The notes beneath the pieces were generated by a model. That model worked only from the letters and a program-made list of their open reading frames with translations, searched no databases and was not told where the DNA came from. The position numbers and the translations under genes were made by a program. Positions 34,702 to 46,618 of a stretch of 64,000 bases of DNA are shown here, piece after piece (the first letter of the stretch is position 1; each line of letters starts with the position of its first letter). Where the stretch lies: NCBI RefSeq assembly GCF_013368755.1, contig NC_049564.1, forward strand, positions 2,302,001-2,366,000, given 5' to 3'. The stretch is from Talaromyces rugulosus. Taxonomy: Eukaryota > Ascomycota > Eurotiomycetes > Eurotiales > Trichocomaceae.

Positions 34702-35078
34702 TTAACCACTCTTTAATCACTCTTTAATCACTCTTTAATCACTCTTTAATCACTCTTTAATCACTCTTTAATCACTCTTTAATCACTCTTTAATCACTCT
34801 TTAATCACTCTTTAATCACTCTTTAATCACTCTTTAATCACTCTTTAATCACTCTTTAATCACTCTTTAATCACTCTTTAATCACTCTTTAATCACTCTT
34901 TAATCACTCTTTAATCACTCTTTAATCACTCTTTAATCACTCTTTAATTACTCTCTAATCACTCTTTAATCACTCTCTAATCACTCTTTAATCACTCTTT
35001 AATCACTCTTTAATCACTCTTTAATCACTCTTTAATCACTCTTTAATCACTCTTCCTTAATCACTCTTTAATTAATAT
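34702..35078. repeat. 11-base minisatellite, about 34 copies
   Basis: A nearly uninterrupted array of the unit ACTCTTTAATC. Most units are identical; a few carry single substitutions (TTAATTACTCTC near 34942-34956) and one a short insertion near 35052. The 11-base period means it cannot encode a constant-frame repeat. It abuts the truncated end of the broken gene at 34044-34680. Confidence 0.95.
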
Positions 35079-35090
35079 ATGTACACTAAA

Positions 35091-35839
35091 AGAAACACTA
35101 CCCATTAAGAAGGTTATCTGAAATACATTCTATTTTATTTAAACCCATTGAAATTGCCAGCTAGATATCCTTATTCTAAATTGAGCCTTAAATTTCTATT
35201 ATAATATCTTTATTTCTTTTAATATGGCAAGGTGGAAGTACAGTCTTTTTGCCTGCCATTGCGACCAATCGTGTTAGTTCATCTCTTTTTGCATAATATA
35301 CACACTAATTATATAGGCTTGCTTGTGTCCTTTGTACCATGCGTTGCATTTGGTTTTACCCAGAAACGAATGAAAAGGATGGCACTTAACGAACAACAAA
35401 ATGAGGAAATACCATGCTGCAATCTTCCAGTATGTGTTCCATCATAAGGAGAGCTTCATGATACTTATAGTTTTAGTGTTTTACATGGTGTCTTTCATTT
35501 CCATGCGGTCTATTCTTCTGTCCACAATGCGTTCAAAGACGTAAGATCAAGGAAATGAGAAACATGAAGAAAGACGAATGTGTGGATTGCATGATATCGT
35601 TGTGTTGCTTCCCATGCGGCCTGGTGCAACAACATAGAGAGGCCCGGGAATTCTCACAGGTGGAAATGGAACAACCCAGGTCACCTACACCAATGAGCCT
35701 GGATTCATGATAACCTTTCTGTATTATTAGTTGCTGGAAAATCTTAATCAACAGAATGTATTACTAAACATAATAGATATCAAGATTCAAGGACCTGGGA
35801 ATAGCTTCTTCCCATCCTTCTCTTTCCACTCTTCAAATC
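35091..35839. other. AT-rich intergenic DNA
   Basis: No supported gene. Short frames on both strands lack conserved features. Confidence 0.35.
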
Positions 35840-38800
35840 TCAGTATCTACATGTTCCGGATGCACAACATGATGGCGACATAGCAGAGCATCCATCCTCA
35901 TCACAATCACATGCACATGAGTTGTCGGCACAGCATGGGAACGAGTCCACTGAGCAACCATCCTCACTACAATCACAATTGAAATCCAATGGGGTAGCTA
36001 TGCAAGTCTTACCATAAAAATCGACACTCTCCCATGTATATTCATCCAAAAACAGTGGTTCAACGTTACTGGCACTTGAAGGTTGTGGCACTTTCCCCCC
36101 ATACCTCTTCTGCCAGTAATGGGCTGAATTGTACAAGAAAGGGTAGTTGTCAGCAAAGACCAATGTTTGAAAAGTTCCTGATATAGAAAATAGAATACAT
36201 GTACTTACCAGAGGCAAACTGGGCATAACTGTCAGGATTTCTTGTTGTTTTATCCGCGCCTTCAATGCGTGCCGCCTTTGCACACCACTTTGGTCCATAA
36301 ATGCGTACCGCGCCTTCTGTGAACGTTTCATCAATCACTTTGTTTTCTATTAGCAAAGAAGTACTAAGACATATTGGAAGTAGCAGAGTAATACTGACTA
36401 TGGTCACGTTCCCTGGTGATTGCATTTGCATGCATCATTTCGTGAAGAAAAGCAGAGCCACTTGTCTGCATCCAATATAGATCTAGGTTGTTAGGATCAC
36501 TATTGTGAGGGTTATTCGGAACGTCATTGATGGTGGCCATAGTAAAAAATGGTGGGCAGCAGGTTATAGTTGATATTTCCCAGAACCAACTGTAGGTATT
36601 GTTCGTAAAACAAATCGGCCTAGAAAGAAGCGTTGTTAGCATGACCAATACATCCGTGCATGTGACCCAGTTATCCACTATAATCTGCCAGGTTACGTCC
36701 AACGTACAATCTGCCACCTTGAAGGCGTACGTTACAGTCGCCAAGTTCATGATGAGCCCAACCTGTTATATTTAGTAAGCAACTGTTAAAATGGTTTCGT
36801 TATCTGTAACTGTTAGAAATCAAGGTAGTACTTGCATCCAACTGACTGCAATTACAAGTCAGTTTCAATCCGTAACATATCCAAAGCATCCAGTTTGTGT
36901 GGCTTACAATGTAATTGTCAAATCCCCATTTGGGGTTATCCCAATTGGCTGCGTTTTTGATGTTGGCTTTGTACAGGATCAGCAAATCATCTCTGGACTA
37001 CAAAGGACTATGATATCAGCCGTAAAAATAAATGCTCACCGGTGATATTATTCGCCCATATCGTATTTTGCACGTCTTTTTTGAAGTATAAATCCGAAGC
37101 ATCTGTGCCGTACTGCGGCCAGTCTTGAGACTGGTCGGCGAGAATAATTGCATCCTTGTAAGCTTGTTTCAGGTATTCCCACTTGTTGGCAAATTCTGGC
37201 TTGTCGTCTGGCATACTTTGGCCTTTGCAAGAGCCGTCGATAGAAAAATACGATGTGCCTTCAATTGGCGTTCCAAGGTCCGACGGGTCAGGGGCCGCAG
37301 GGTAGGAGGTCAAGGTCACGGTCTGGCAAGGAGGGTCACTTGGTAGCGATGGTATTGATAACGGTGGAGTTGGTGGTAGCTCCGGGTCACTGCAGCATCC
37401 TGGGTCATCTCCAATATGGTCACCCACGCATTGGTTGAACCACGTCTCTGCCTGGTTGGTAAAGGTACCACTTAAAGAATGCATATCGGCTCGCTTGTCG
37501 CCCTGTAAGTCTGGATAGTGCATACAGGTGCCGGCATGGTTCCCTTCATAGAGGGCTCCCTGTGCCACCCATTCATACCGGCTCCCTTGGACGTCCTTTC
37601 GACCATTGTTATACCACACCCAGCCATTACCATTGAACTTGTCTGTCCAGATCAAGTCGGCCTTGCCATCGCCATTGACGTCGGCCCACCGGAGGTCGGC
37701 CCGGTCTTTCTGCTCCGAATACTTGAACTGGTCAATGTAACTCCAGCTGTCGTCACTGTTATGAACAAAACCCCAAGTGCGGCCGTCTTTCTCGATGCAC
37801 AGGTAGTCGCCCCTGCCATTACCTGAAATATCGGCAAACTGGACAGGCAGATCATGGATGGCGACGCCACGAGACTCTGGGCAGTACAATTCGGGAGCCG
37901 GGTTCGAATTATGCTCCCAGTTCCAGACCCCTGTTTCTTTGTAAAGGTTCCTGAACAGCTGTGGTCTGTTTTGGTTATCTGGGTCCACCCAAACAATGTC
38001 GCAGGTGCCATCACCATCCCAGTCGGTGAGGTGGAGATCACGGCGGTCCAAAGCCGAGAAGCCAAAGTCTGCCGGGTCAAAGATATCAACTGCGGCGTCC
38101 CAAAAAGAAGGTCCGCCATCCACTACTGAGCTCATGCCCCGGTTGGTGTAAAGAGTCATCTGTCCTGTTGAGAGAGTCCAGACGTAATCCATCATTCCGT
38201 TCGAGTAGCCAGCCATGTTACAGTATTTATCCCCATCGGCCTTGAGTTTTGTCGAGCCTGATCCAGTATTCTTCCAGACATGAAGATCAAACATGTGTTT
38301 GTCTCCATCTTTGCTATGATTCAGATAGACGTAGTCCTGGCGGCCTAGAAGACCAAACGCCTGGGCCTCCCCATAGACTCTTGCAAAGTGGATTCGCTCA
38401 CGGACTTGTGCCACGCCCATACCAAGGGCCATCGGCCCTGAGCTTGCGCCTTGCCAGTAGCCTTCTCGCCAAACGATATTGAGGCCATCTCCAGCTTCTC
38501 CTTCCTGACAACTCCTTGAGTTGCTCTCCATGTAGGCCTCACCTGTGTCACCAACCCATACCCAATCATCGCGGCCCTGGTAGACAATAAATAGAGGGAA
38601 ATATCTCAATCTTGAGGAAGATGATTACTTACATCACCGTTGATATCTTCTAAACGCACTCCGGTCAAATTTCCCACATCTCGGCTAGTGAATCTCTTTC
38701 CCAGGTCCTGCCAGTACGCTGGGGTGTCATTAACCCAGCCATTTCGCCAGCAATACATATCGCCGTTAGGATCAAAAATACAGTAGTCTGCTCGGCCATC

Positions 38801-40257
38801 GCCGTCCACATCGCCCAAGCGCACCTGAGACTGTGAGTATCCTGACTTGATAATTCGACCCTTGTCTACAAATGTTGGCGGATTGTTGCTATCCCCGTTG
38901 CCCTGATTAATGGCCACATAGGCATCGCCCATGGGCCCAATACACACCATATCGTCCAAACCATCAGCGTTAATGTCAACAAAGTTTACCCCTTCTGGGA
39001 TACACGGGAGGACAACATTCATATCTGCGATTTTCACGTACAAGTTGCTTGCGTCGCCAGTGTTTCGCCACACGCCGTACCATTGGGAACCATCGTTCCT
39101 CTCGTACCAGCCAACAAAGTCGTCACGCGACCTATCAAAAAGCCTAGCAAAGAACCACTGATTTTGGTCATAGTCACTTTCTACTGTCAAGATGATGCCC
39201 ATGGGCTGACTATTGTGCTGGTAGATACCGTCATCCTGTCCGCTTCCGGTCTGAGTCAGGCCTCCAGCGTAGACTCCGTCTCCGTACATCTTATCGCAAT
39301 TTCCGTTTCCTGTGGAGGCTGGGGTTGCTACAGGATTGCTAATCATACCGTCGTCAATGGCCTGCTTGAGGATGTCCCACCAAACAGCAGCCATCTTCTT
39401 GTACCCGGTATCGTTTGGATGGATATCATCAGCGTAGTCGGTGTCTGTATCCAGATATCCGGGATCTAAGAGAGGATCCATATCTGCAAGAATAACATTT
39501 TTCCCTTCGACCTGCATTGACGTAACAAGGTCACGATACTGAGAGTTGACCACCGGACGATTCGCCTCGCCAATGGCATCTTTGCATGGAATTAGTGTCG
39601 ATAAGACAACGGCTGTTCCATCGATATTTTCAAGCAACATGTTAATTAAATTCTCCATGCGAGCTCCAGCATTAGCAACGTCAACGTTTTGGAGGCAGTC
39701 ATTAGTTCCGGCATTGATCAGCACAACGTTGGGCTTGTACTGAACTGAACCCTGCGCGGCAGCCTGTACTCGACTAATGACACCTCCAATATGTGCCTCG
39801 ACGTCCTAATTTTTCTCATTTGTTAGTATTTGATTAAGCAGGACGAGGGAAACGGGCCCATCGGAGCAACATACATTATCCACCATGGCCCCATTATGCT
39901 TGGTACCAACCATATCGACATCATAACCTGCGTATCTAAGCTGATCTCGGAGTGGTTTTCGGTATCTAGCAAATCAATTCATGTTAGACTCCATGGACCA
40001 CCATAGACCAAATAGCCTCCCAAGATATACTTCACGTACCCATTACCATCGGATGACTGGTAACCCCATGTTATAGAGGCACCGAGGGGCAAGATCCTCA
40101 GAGACACAGGACTATCCGCAGAACGGTGAAAATGGGTATTTGATGGAACGTTGTTTCTTGCTTCAAAGATTTCCGGTCTCATTTCAAGGCTATGGGCAAC
40201 GCGAGCGGCGATGGGCGAGCCTATACTCGCCCAGAGAGCCAGAATCAGACAATGCAT
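35840..40257 (-). CDS. Secreted modular SGNH hydrolase / FG-GAP / metallopeptidase-like protein, eight exons
   Basis: Exons 40257-40040, 39965-39875, 39805-38633, 38576-37040, 36990-36908, 36762-36399, 36346-36209 and 36177-35840 join to 3942 bases (1313 aa). Residues 1-18 are a signal peptide. The SGNH/GDSL esterase domain has its Ser block LGASITWG (Ser61), an INAGTND block and an Asp-His block DDIHPND. A central region holds about seven FG-GAP/VCBS calcium-type units (DINADGLDD, DVDGDGRAD, DINGDGRDD, DWDGDGTCD, DISGNGRGD, DVNGDGKAD). A Pro-rich linker and a C-terminal region with the zinc-protease motif HEMMH (about 1141-1145) and GPKWCAKAAR follow. The tail has two Cys-rich units (CDCSEDGCS...CC and CDCDEDGCS...CC). 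Expected extracellular, possibly on polysaccharide or glycoprotein esters. The 145-base fifth intron and the AGAG acceptor of exon 5 are the weakest parts of the model. Confidence 0.75.
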
Positions 40258-42716
40258 AACAGGAGATTTCTTTTCCTAATGCTCGTATTATACTACAGAG
40301 CCTCTGGTGCTCCATGGTAAACATGGTGGGTTCACCAAGCCCATTTATAGCTCGATCTCGAACCCAAGGAGTGTTATTCTGAGAGTATAATCCGGAATTT
40401 AAAGATACCGGTGCTACTGTCCAAGACGGTATTTAATTTTATATTACAAAAAGGGATCTCAGCACATACTATTGGACGACAATACATCCCAACATATCAT
40501 AAATATACAACCTCTAAGTAGCTATCTCAATAATCCATTGTTCCTTATGCATTAGTTCCATCAGATAGGCTAATCTATTTGCTGTGGTTTCTTTGTTCAT
40601 CTGACATAACCCTCCCTATTTTACCCGAATAATGTGGCTTAAGATGTCTCTCAGCATGGATGGAAACGGAGTAAGGAGCCTCGATTTTTATACTTGTTAA
40701 AGTTGGCACCAACCATATAGTGTAATTAAATGACCCTTTATGGATCTGCTTCCTTTGCCGCCAGCCTTCGCGGGATATCCAGCGGGGGATCGATCTATAA
40801 TGACATAATGCTTAATGACTGTGACCCAATGACCACCGCATTCGATAATCCAGTTGCGGGGCCGACGGCTAGATTGATACATGACCATTTTCATGTGTTT
40901 TGGTGTGATTTCCCCCTCACTTGAAAGCCTAACAATCATCATTGGAGGCGACGCTCCAGGAGCGGCAAGCATCAGTGGCGGGCGTTAGCGGCAAACGGAT
41001 TTCCGTTTAACAGTGGTTATACTATAATTCTCTTAGTTTGCAACAGAGATTTAAAAAATAGAGACCATAAACGATGTACCATAGTCAAAGAGGCATGTCT
41101 CGGAGATATCACAGTATATACTCTCCGAGTCACAGCGCCACAGAAAAGCCATATGGAATTTCCTTTGAAGCACTGTTATCTTGCGATCAACATACAAGCC
41201 TAATGCAGAGATATCACATTATATACTCTCCGAGACATATACGAATTTACAGCATGGTTGCGGAGCTTTCAATTTTCAATTTTATAGATTATTTATGTCT
41301 TAGACTCTAGTGATATGTCAACTCTCCTACTAGGTCCAGGCAATTCTCCGTATGCAAGTCAACCCCGCTGCCCCACACCCACATTTGCGTAGAGTGTCTG
41401 ATGCAACTTTCCAATGATATCAATCTGTTGAAACCGAGAACGAAATAGTGGAGATATAAGTAAGTACAAATAATGATGCACGTGAAATAGCTCTGCCGTA
41501 AAAAGGAATGTACGAAGGTTGGGTTACTGCATATTGTGATAGAAAACCATAAATTAAAATAATTCAACTTGCTTTAGCCAGATAAAGAGCTTATACCTAA
41601 AGAGTTACGGGCAATATATTGACAAAGGAGGGTGAAAACCCTATACGCTTAGTCAAACTTTTGCTTCCCTGATTTGCCCTCTTCCGTCTCGCCGTTATTA
41701 TGGCAGGAATAGCTCCAAAGACACCAATCATCATGCCCCCACCATCATTGTACCAATGCCCACACCAATCACCGTTCTCCATTGCGATGACGAAAGCTTT
41801 GCATTCGCCGTGATTTCATGTGTGAATCGTGTCCAGTCTTTCTGCGGGATGTCATAAGTCAACAAGACAGCCGGATATTCGAATCCAGAAGTAGGACGAT
41901 AGGAACTGGAGAAAATTTAGGGACCGCGAGACAAAAGTCAGTTCTAGAACGAAGCCGGGTAGTAGTGACGTACGTACGTACATTAACGTGTAAACGTGCT
42001 TTGCGTACCCACACCTTTTTTGATTGTCAAAGAGGACGACGGCCAATGAAAAACTTGCCGCTCACATCAAGGCACTCCTCGGGTAGATTGAGTTAACGTC
42101 GGTTGAACACACCAGGAGTGATAGAGAGCCCTTTGAGGCTTTTGAACAATTTTTTTGTAGTACTCTAGTAAATGTTTAATAAATTGGTAAATATACCTAT
42201 ATATTCTTGGTTGTCGGTGGCTCCCCGGGTCCATCATAATTTTTGGCGAGTAAATGATTCACATTTTTCTCAATTTGGCGGACTGTAGGAGGTGCACCTA
42301 TATTATCTAAATACTGAAGCTATAGAAAAAGAGCCTTTCCTGATCCAGAAACAATAATCAACCCGCTGCCAGTCGTGTTGAGCGAGAGGCAAGGCTATTG
42401 AACGGTCGCGACAGCTTTTTCGAGACACCGAATTGTGTAACAGCGAGATTTTCCGATTTGTATCGTGTTGATATCGTTTCTTTGTATTCATCGGCGGTCA
42501 TTAAATGTCGAGCTGAGATTTTGGAGGCTTTGGCCCGTGACATCGAATGGCCCTTGCACTTGGAGTCGAGCTGACCGCCACTCACATGACCTGCGTAACC
42601 CCGCTACTGCTAAGTCCGTAATATGACAGCCTTGTGCCAGCTGGCCTTTCCAATGTCAACATCTACTTTTCTCCTCGTTCAGGCTGTTGATGTAAAGTAC
42701 GAAAAACAAAATCACT
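40258..42716. other. Gene-poor region with one short direct repeat
   Basis: No gene supported. A 28-base imperfect direct repeat (GAGATATCACAGTATATACT followed by CTCCGAG) occurs at about 41103-41131 and 41206-41236. Minus-strand frames at 42303-42585 have a protein-like stretch (SENLAVTQFGVSKKL) but no recognised family and no clear start. Confidence 0.35.
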
Positions 42717-44107
42717 ATGAAGTCCATGCAAGCAAGGCTGTGCTTCTTAACGTTGATAATCACCGTTGGCTTCTGTCCTTCCCAGGCCACGGGGAGCATA
42801 GTGCTCTGTGACGGTTGTAGACCTAGAGAAATGAAAGATGCCCCAGGTAAGACCAGAAAATCCCAGAAAAAAGCTGTTTCTACTAGAGTGAATATGTCTA
42901 AATGCTTTCCAGGGGTGGGCATTGATTTAACCATGGCATATGGGTGAATCTAGCTATCTATCTTTAGCGGGGAATAGGGCATGACTGATTGTTTGTTGCT
43001 AGAACGGCCGCAATCCATTACAAGAATGGCACCACGAGAGACCTTGGGAAATTTGATGGCAAACCAGAATATCTGTTAGCCATGAAAACACTTGCGGAAG
43101 ATGCGCAAAACATCCAAATCGGCATGAAGTCAAGCCTGCGAGTTTATTCTTCTCAGAGATAGATAGTAACTACCTCTTTGTCCTTGCGCTAATTATCTGT
43201 CCATTCTAGGAAAAGACTCGATTCATCTCAAGCCATAATACAGCCCATTACTGCATATTGGTGGTTGCCTTACTTAGGCACATTCGCTCCAAAAATGCGC
43301 CCGTCGTATGAAGACCAGTTTAGAGTACAGGATACCGAAGAATTGGGTGACAATTCGGTCAAAGCGATTGCCACTATGCTATCTGATATTAAAAGTGGTG
43401 CAATGGACGTCCTTGATCCACCACTAAAATATAATCATGTTCTCCTCTCTTGGCCTGACTTTGAGTATGAATTTGCACATGCAGATCGAATCCATCTAGC
43501 AAGCTCCCTGGCAGGTCTTAACGATTTTCACGGGCATGGCTCTATCGCGTCAAGGTTCGCTTTAGCGCAGGAAGGAGTTAGTAAAGCCTGTTACGACCCA
43601 GAGAAGGATATGGACGATACACTTTGTGATCCTTCTTTGCCTAATCTACCCACTATATTAGTGGTAAGCTACAGCACAGCTAGTCTCAGTTTGACTCTAC
43701 ATACGAGACTTTGGGGAGACATGCCGTGGCCCGAACGTCTTATGGATAGCCCAGCGCTTGGTGCTTCATTTGCGAATGCTACTAGTCAGGGGGACCCTAC
43801 GGAATATTGGATAAAGGTTAGGGAATCCATCGCATCTGTGATTGGAAATGCGACTATCGATTATATTCTTCTTCTTGGTTCACATGCCCGAGATCCCGAA
43901 CTACTCGGAGCGATTAAAGGTGTATTGGATAGATGTGGCAATATTGGTCCTTCTATTGTAGACCGCTATATGGAATACCGTTCCTCGCCAGATGATGAGA
44001 CCAGTGCATTATTTGCTGCGGCAAGAGGAGCAGCGGTTAATGCCAGAATCGGCATGGAAACTGGCTGGAAGGCCTGTGATGAACCTCCATGGTGCTGCAA
44101 CTCATAG
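42717..44107 (+). CDS. Possible secreted Hsp70/actin-fold-like protein (one splice junction unresolved)
   Basis: ATG 42717 starts a signal peptide (MKSMQARLCFLTLIITVGFC). An intron GTAAGACC...TTTCCAG leads to GVGIDLTMAYG, resembling the Hsp70/actin phosphate-1 loop GIDLGT. A second intron GTGAATC...TTGCTAG leads to TAAIHYKNGTTRDLGKFDG. The next exon, ending MKSSLR at about 43142, should join KRLDSSQAIIQPITAYWW from about 43211. However, the obvious donor (GTTTAT at 43142) and acceptor (TAG at 43209) leave the frames one base out of step, and TAG 43166-43168 closes the first frame. The last part (43265-44107) is open and ends ALFAAARGAAVNARI, similar to the end of fungal Hsp70-like proteins. 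Either an unusual splice site is used or the gene carries a frameshift. Confidence 0.45.
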
Positions 44108-44276
44108 CCACAAATGATGCATGCTAGCGAACCTAATATTAGTGTTGCCATAGGTAAGTTTCAGAGCCACATTTCGCATGGGCTGCAGCTGACAGGCTCA
44201 AAGAAGGGGATATCCTGTTCCAAAGGTCAACGTTCTTCGTGATGGCTACAGAATACAAGATACTGCTACCACAGCT

Positions 44277-44778
44277 TTGACAGGTTTACCAGGCATTTTC
44301 AGAACACATGTTCAGACAGAGTCGAATATTCCAGAATTGTATTTTATCACCATACATGGTATTGTAAATAAAAATTCGTATCAAGAGATACAGTATTATT
44401 TCCGGATTAACACTATTCCTACACTATTCTATATTTGCTATGGCGTCTTCTTGGCAGTGTTTCAGAGCAAAGAGAAGAGAGTGTAGGTTGTTACGTTGAA
44501 CCTGTAAACCCACTGTACGCTGAATATGTAAAGCACTGTACAGTAGGTTGCATAATCAGCTTGACAATCAAATAAACATTGCTTTGACGTGCAGACGGGA
44601 GCCAAGATACACTAGATCAAAGACAGTTTAGACTGGGAATAATGTTAATCCGGAAATAATACTATACCGTCTTAATACAAGCTTTATTTTACAATACAGG
44701 TATATGTTAAACCATTTCTAGAATATTCCACTTCCGTATCTGAACACGTGTTCAGATGTGCCTCGTAGACCTGGCAAT
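44277..44778. mobile_element. Fold-back / MITE-like element with about 143-base inverted arms
   Basis: The left arm (44277-44419) and right arm (44634-44778) are imperfect inverted copies: both contain TTG(A/C)CAGGT at the outer end, an EcoRI-like ...GAATATTC(C/T)AGAA... block, and ACAGTATTATTTCCGGATTAACA at the inner end (the right arm reads TAGTATTATTTCCGGATTAACA on the opposite strand). An 18-base perfect palindrome TCTGAACACGTGTTCAGA lies in the right arm (44739-44756). The 214-base core has no ORF. It is a non-autonomous element by structure; no target-site duplication could be confirmed. Confidence 0.65.
44539..44580 (+). repeat. 42-base dispersed repeat, identical (inverted) at 55657-55698
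   Basis: The sequence beginning TACAGTAGGTTGCATAATCA and ending AAATAAACATT is present here and, reverse-complemented, at 55657-55698 without mismatch. It begins with TA-CAGT, as Tc1/mariner termini do. Confidence 0.85.
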
Positions 44779-45038
44779 CTGTTAGGCGGGAAGTATCGTA
44801 TGTTCTCTATTCAACATTAGGTTGGAATACTAGCCTTTAGGCAAGTCATACGCAATCCAGCTAGTACTCTCGAATACGGAGTAGTACTGGCGGCGGAGAA
44901 GTGCATAACTTATGCAGCTACTAGTAATTCTTCTTGGCCTGTTAGCTGCCGCTCTTATGCACATGGTCCATGGTTACGAGACTAACATACGGGAACACTA
45001 ATATTAGGTTTATCAGCAACACCTATCACTTTGATACA

Positions 45039-46406
45039 ATGAGTTACAGTCCCCGCTACGACGAGAATGTATCGCCTCAGCTCTATGATTCATGGGATAG
45101 CAACGTTTTGTATGCCCCCACCCCAGGTAATTTCAGCCAAACGTCCACGCTATACGTGCGTAGTCCTAGTCGTCACACAGTTCTTGAATATATTTCGCCA
45201 TAAGAACCACAGTCAGATCAATTATGCTTCGTCCCTTATGCTTTGTGGGATGAAGAAAGGGCATATGACGAACAGCCACCAAGCTATATTCATTATATGA
45301 TTGACTGGAAGGTTACTCTGAATAACAGTAACCGTGCGGTTATCAAAGTCATGGAACTGGATTTAGCCCTCGCGCCTAGTGCGTATTGGCACCAAGTTCT
45401 ACAGAAGAAAGTTGAGGATGTAAAACGCCGAAGAGTATGTGCTAACAGATGGCTTCGGTTGGATTATACTATGATAATGGCTTCGGTGCTAAATGATTGC
45501 TCGCCGAAGCTTTATTAAGAGTTTGAGGGTATAGATATTGAGTGGGCAAAAATAGAGAAGCGGCTTCTAGAATGGGGCGAATTGTTTCGCAAAGGCAAAA
45601 AACTCAAACTTGACATTTGTGTTAATTACTCAGCAGATGACAACGAATCAGCTTCATCAAAGAAGGGCGAAAAGCGGAACACAAGATCGACTACAAACAG
45701 CATGCTTACGGAACGCGATGCTTAGATTGATGCTGAACAGAGTTCTGGTCAATATTCACCTTGGCGGGATGTTTATAATAAGATGCGTTGCTCTGGATCA
45801 CCATGCAAAAACGCAGAGGGATATTGCTGGCAAGACCCTCTTGGAAAAAAACATTATAAGCTTAAGACACATCACTTAAAATGTCTCGTTGATATGGTTC
45901 AGAAGAGATGCCTTCGTCTTGAAACCCATGACGATGTTCTAGATAAGATCCGGCAACAACTTTACGCAGAGGGTCAACAATCTCTAGAACGACAAAATAC
46001 CAATAGAAACTCATCAATAGAGTCACCGTGCCTGCCAATTAACATCAATTTCATGCCAACGCAATCTCCTCAACTCTCTACAATGGCTACCCCAGCTGGT
46101 TCGCCACCCTTATTGCCATATTCAGGTTCTGGTCCTCCTGACCCTCTAGTAATTCCGGATCTTCCACTAGACGTGGCGGTGAAAGAGTATGCCAGCTGGC
46201 AGAAATCACGGGTGGCTTCTCAAGAGATGAAGGACCATGTCGATAGTGCTTGCAAAGCGGCATTAACAAATGGCTTTGATCTTAAGCAAATAGATAAAGA
46301 TTAAAACCCAAGCTTCTTCACTGAACGAGGTGTGATGGAGGGAGTCGCGCGTCGTTTTGTTGAGGACATTCGCGAGTGGTCAAATAATTATGAGTCACTC
46401 TTTTGA
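45039..46406 (+). pseudogene. Repeat-associated fungal gene family member with four in-frame stops
   Basis: One reading frame from ATG 45039 continues to TGA 46404-46406, interrupted by TAA 45201, TAA 45516, TAG 45723 and TAA 46302. Conserved segments run in order: SPRYDE, YDEQPPSYIHYMIDWKVTLNN, DIEWAKIEKRLLEWGELFRKGKKLK, the Cys-bearing RCSGSPC...YCWQDPLGKKHYKL..HHLKCLV, DDVLDKIRQQLYAE, a Pro/Ser-rich spacer and the terminal RRFVEDIREW. The middle matches the fragment at 34044-34680. All interruptions are TAA/TAG, consistent with C-to-T transitions (RIP). I recognise this as a common multicopy fungal family but know no function for it. Confidence 0.65.
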
Positions 46407-46618
46407 TTTTGATCCAGGTTGCTGCAAACGTACCATCGTCTTTCCATTTTCTCTTAATTGTATTCACGCTCCAATTACTGTGTGTCAGCTCAGTGAGCAA
46501 TGTGGAGTTAGATTTTCACTTCATGGGAATAGAAATCGAAGCAAATATATATTTACTATATATTCTGGTACTGTACTGTACAGCAAATCCGCCTAGTAGA
46601 CGAAGCCAAAGCTGTTTT

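Noticed and set aside
34702..35078. Possible CRISPR-like or coding repeat
   Set aside because: The unit is 11 bases with no spacers, so it is a minisatellite.
37652..38119. 155-codon minus-strand frame inside the SGNH/FG-GAP gene
   Set aside because: It is an alternative frame of the long FG-GAP exon (38576-37040), which has clear repeats in the main frame.
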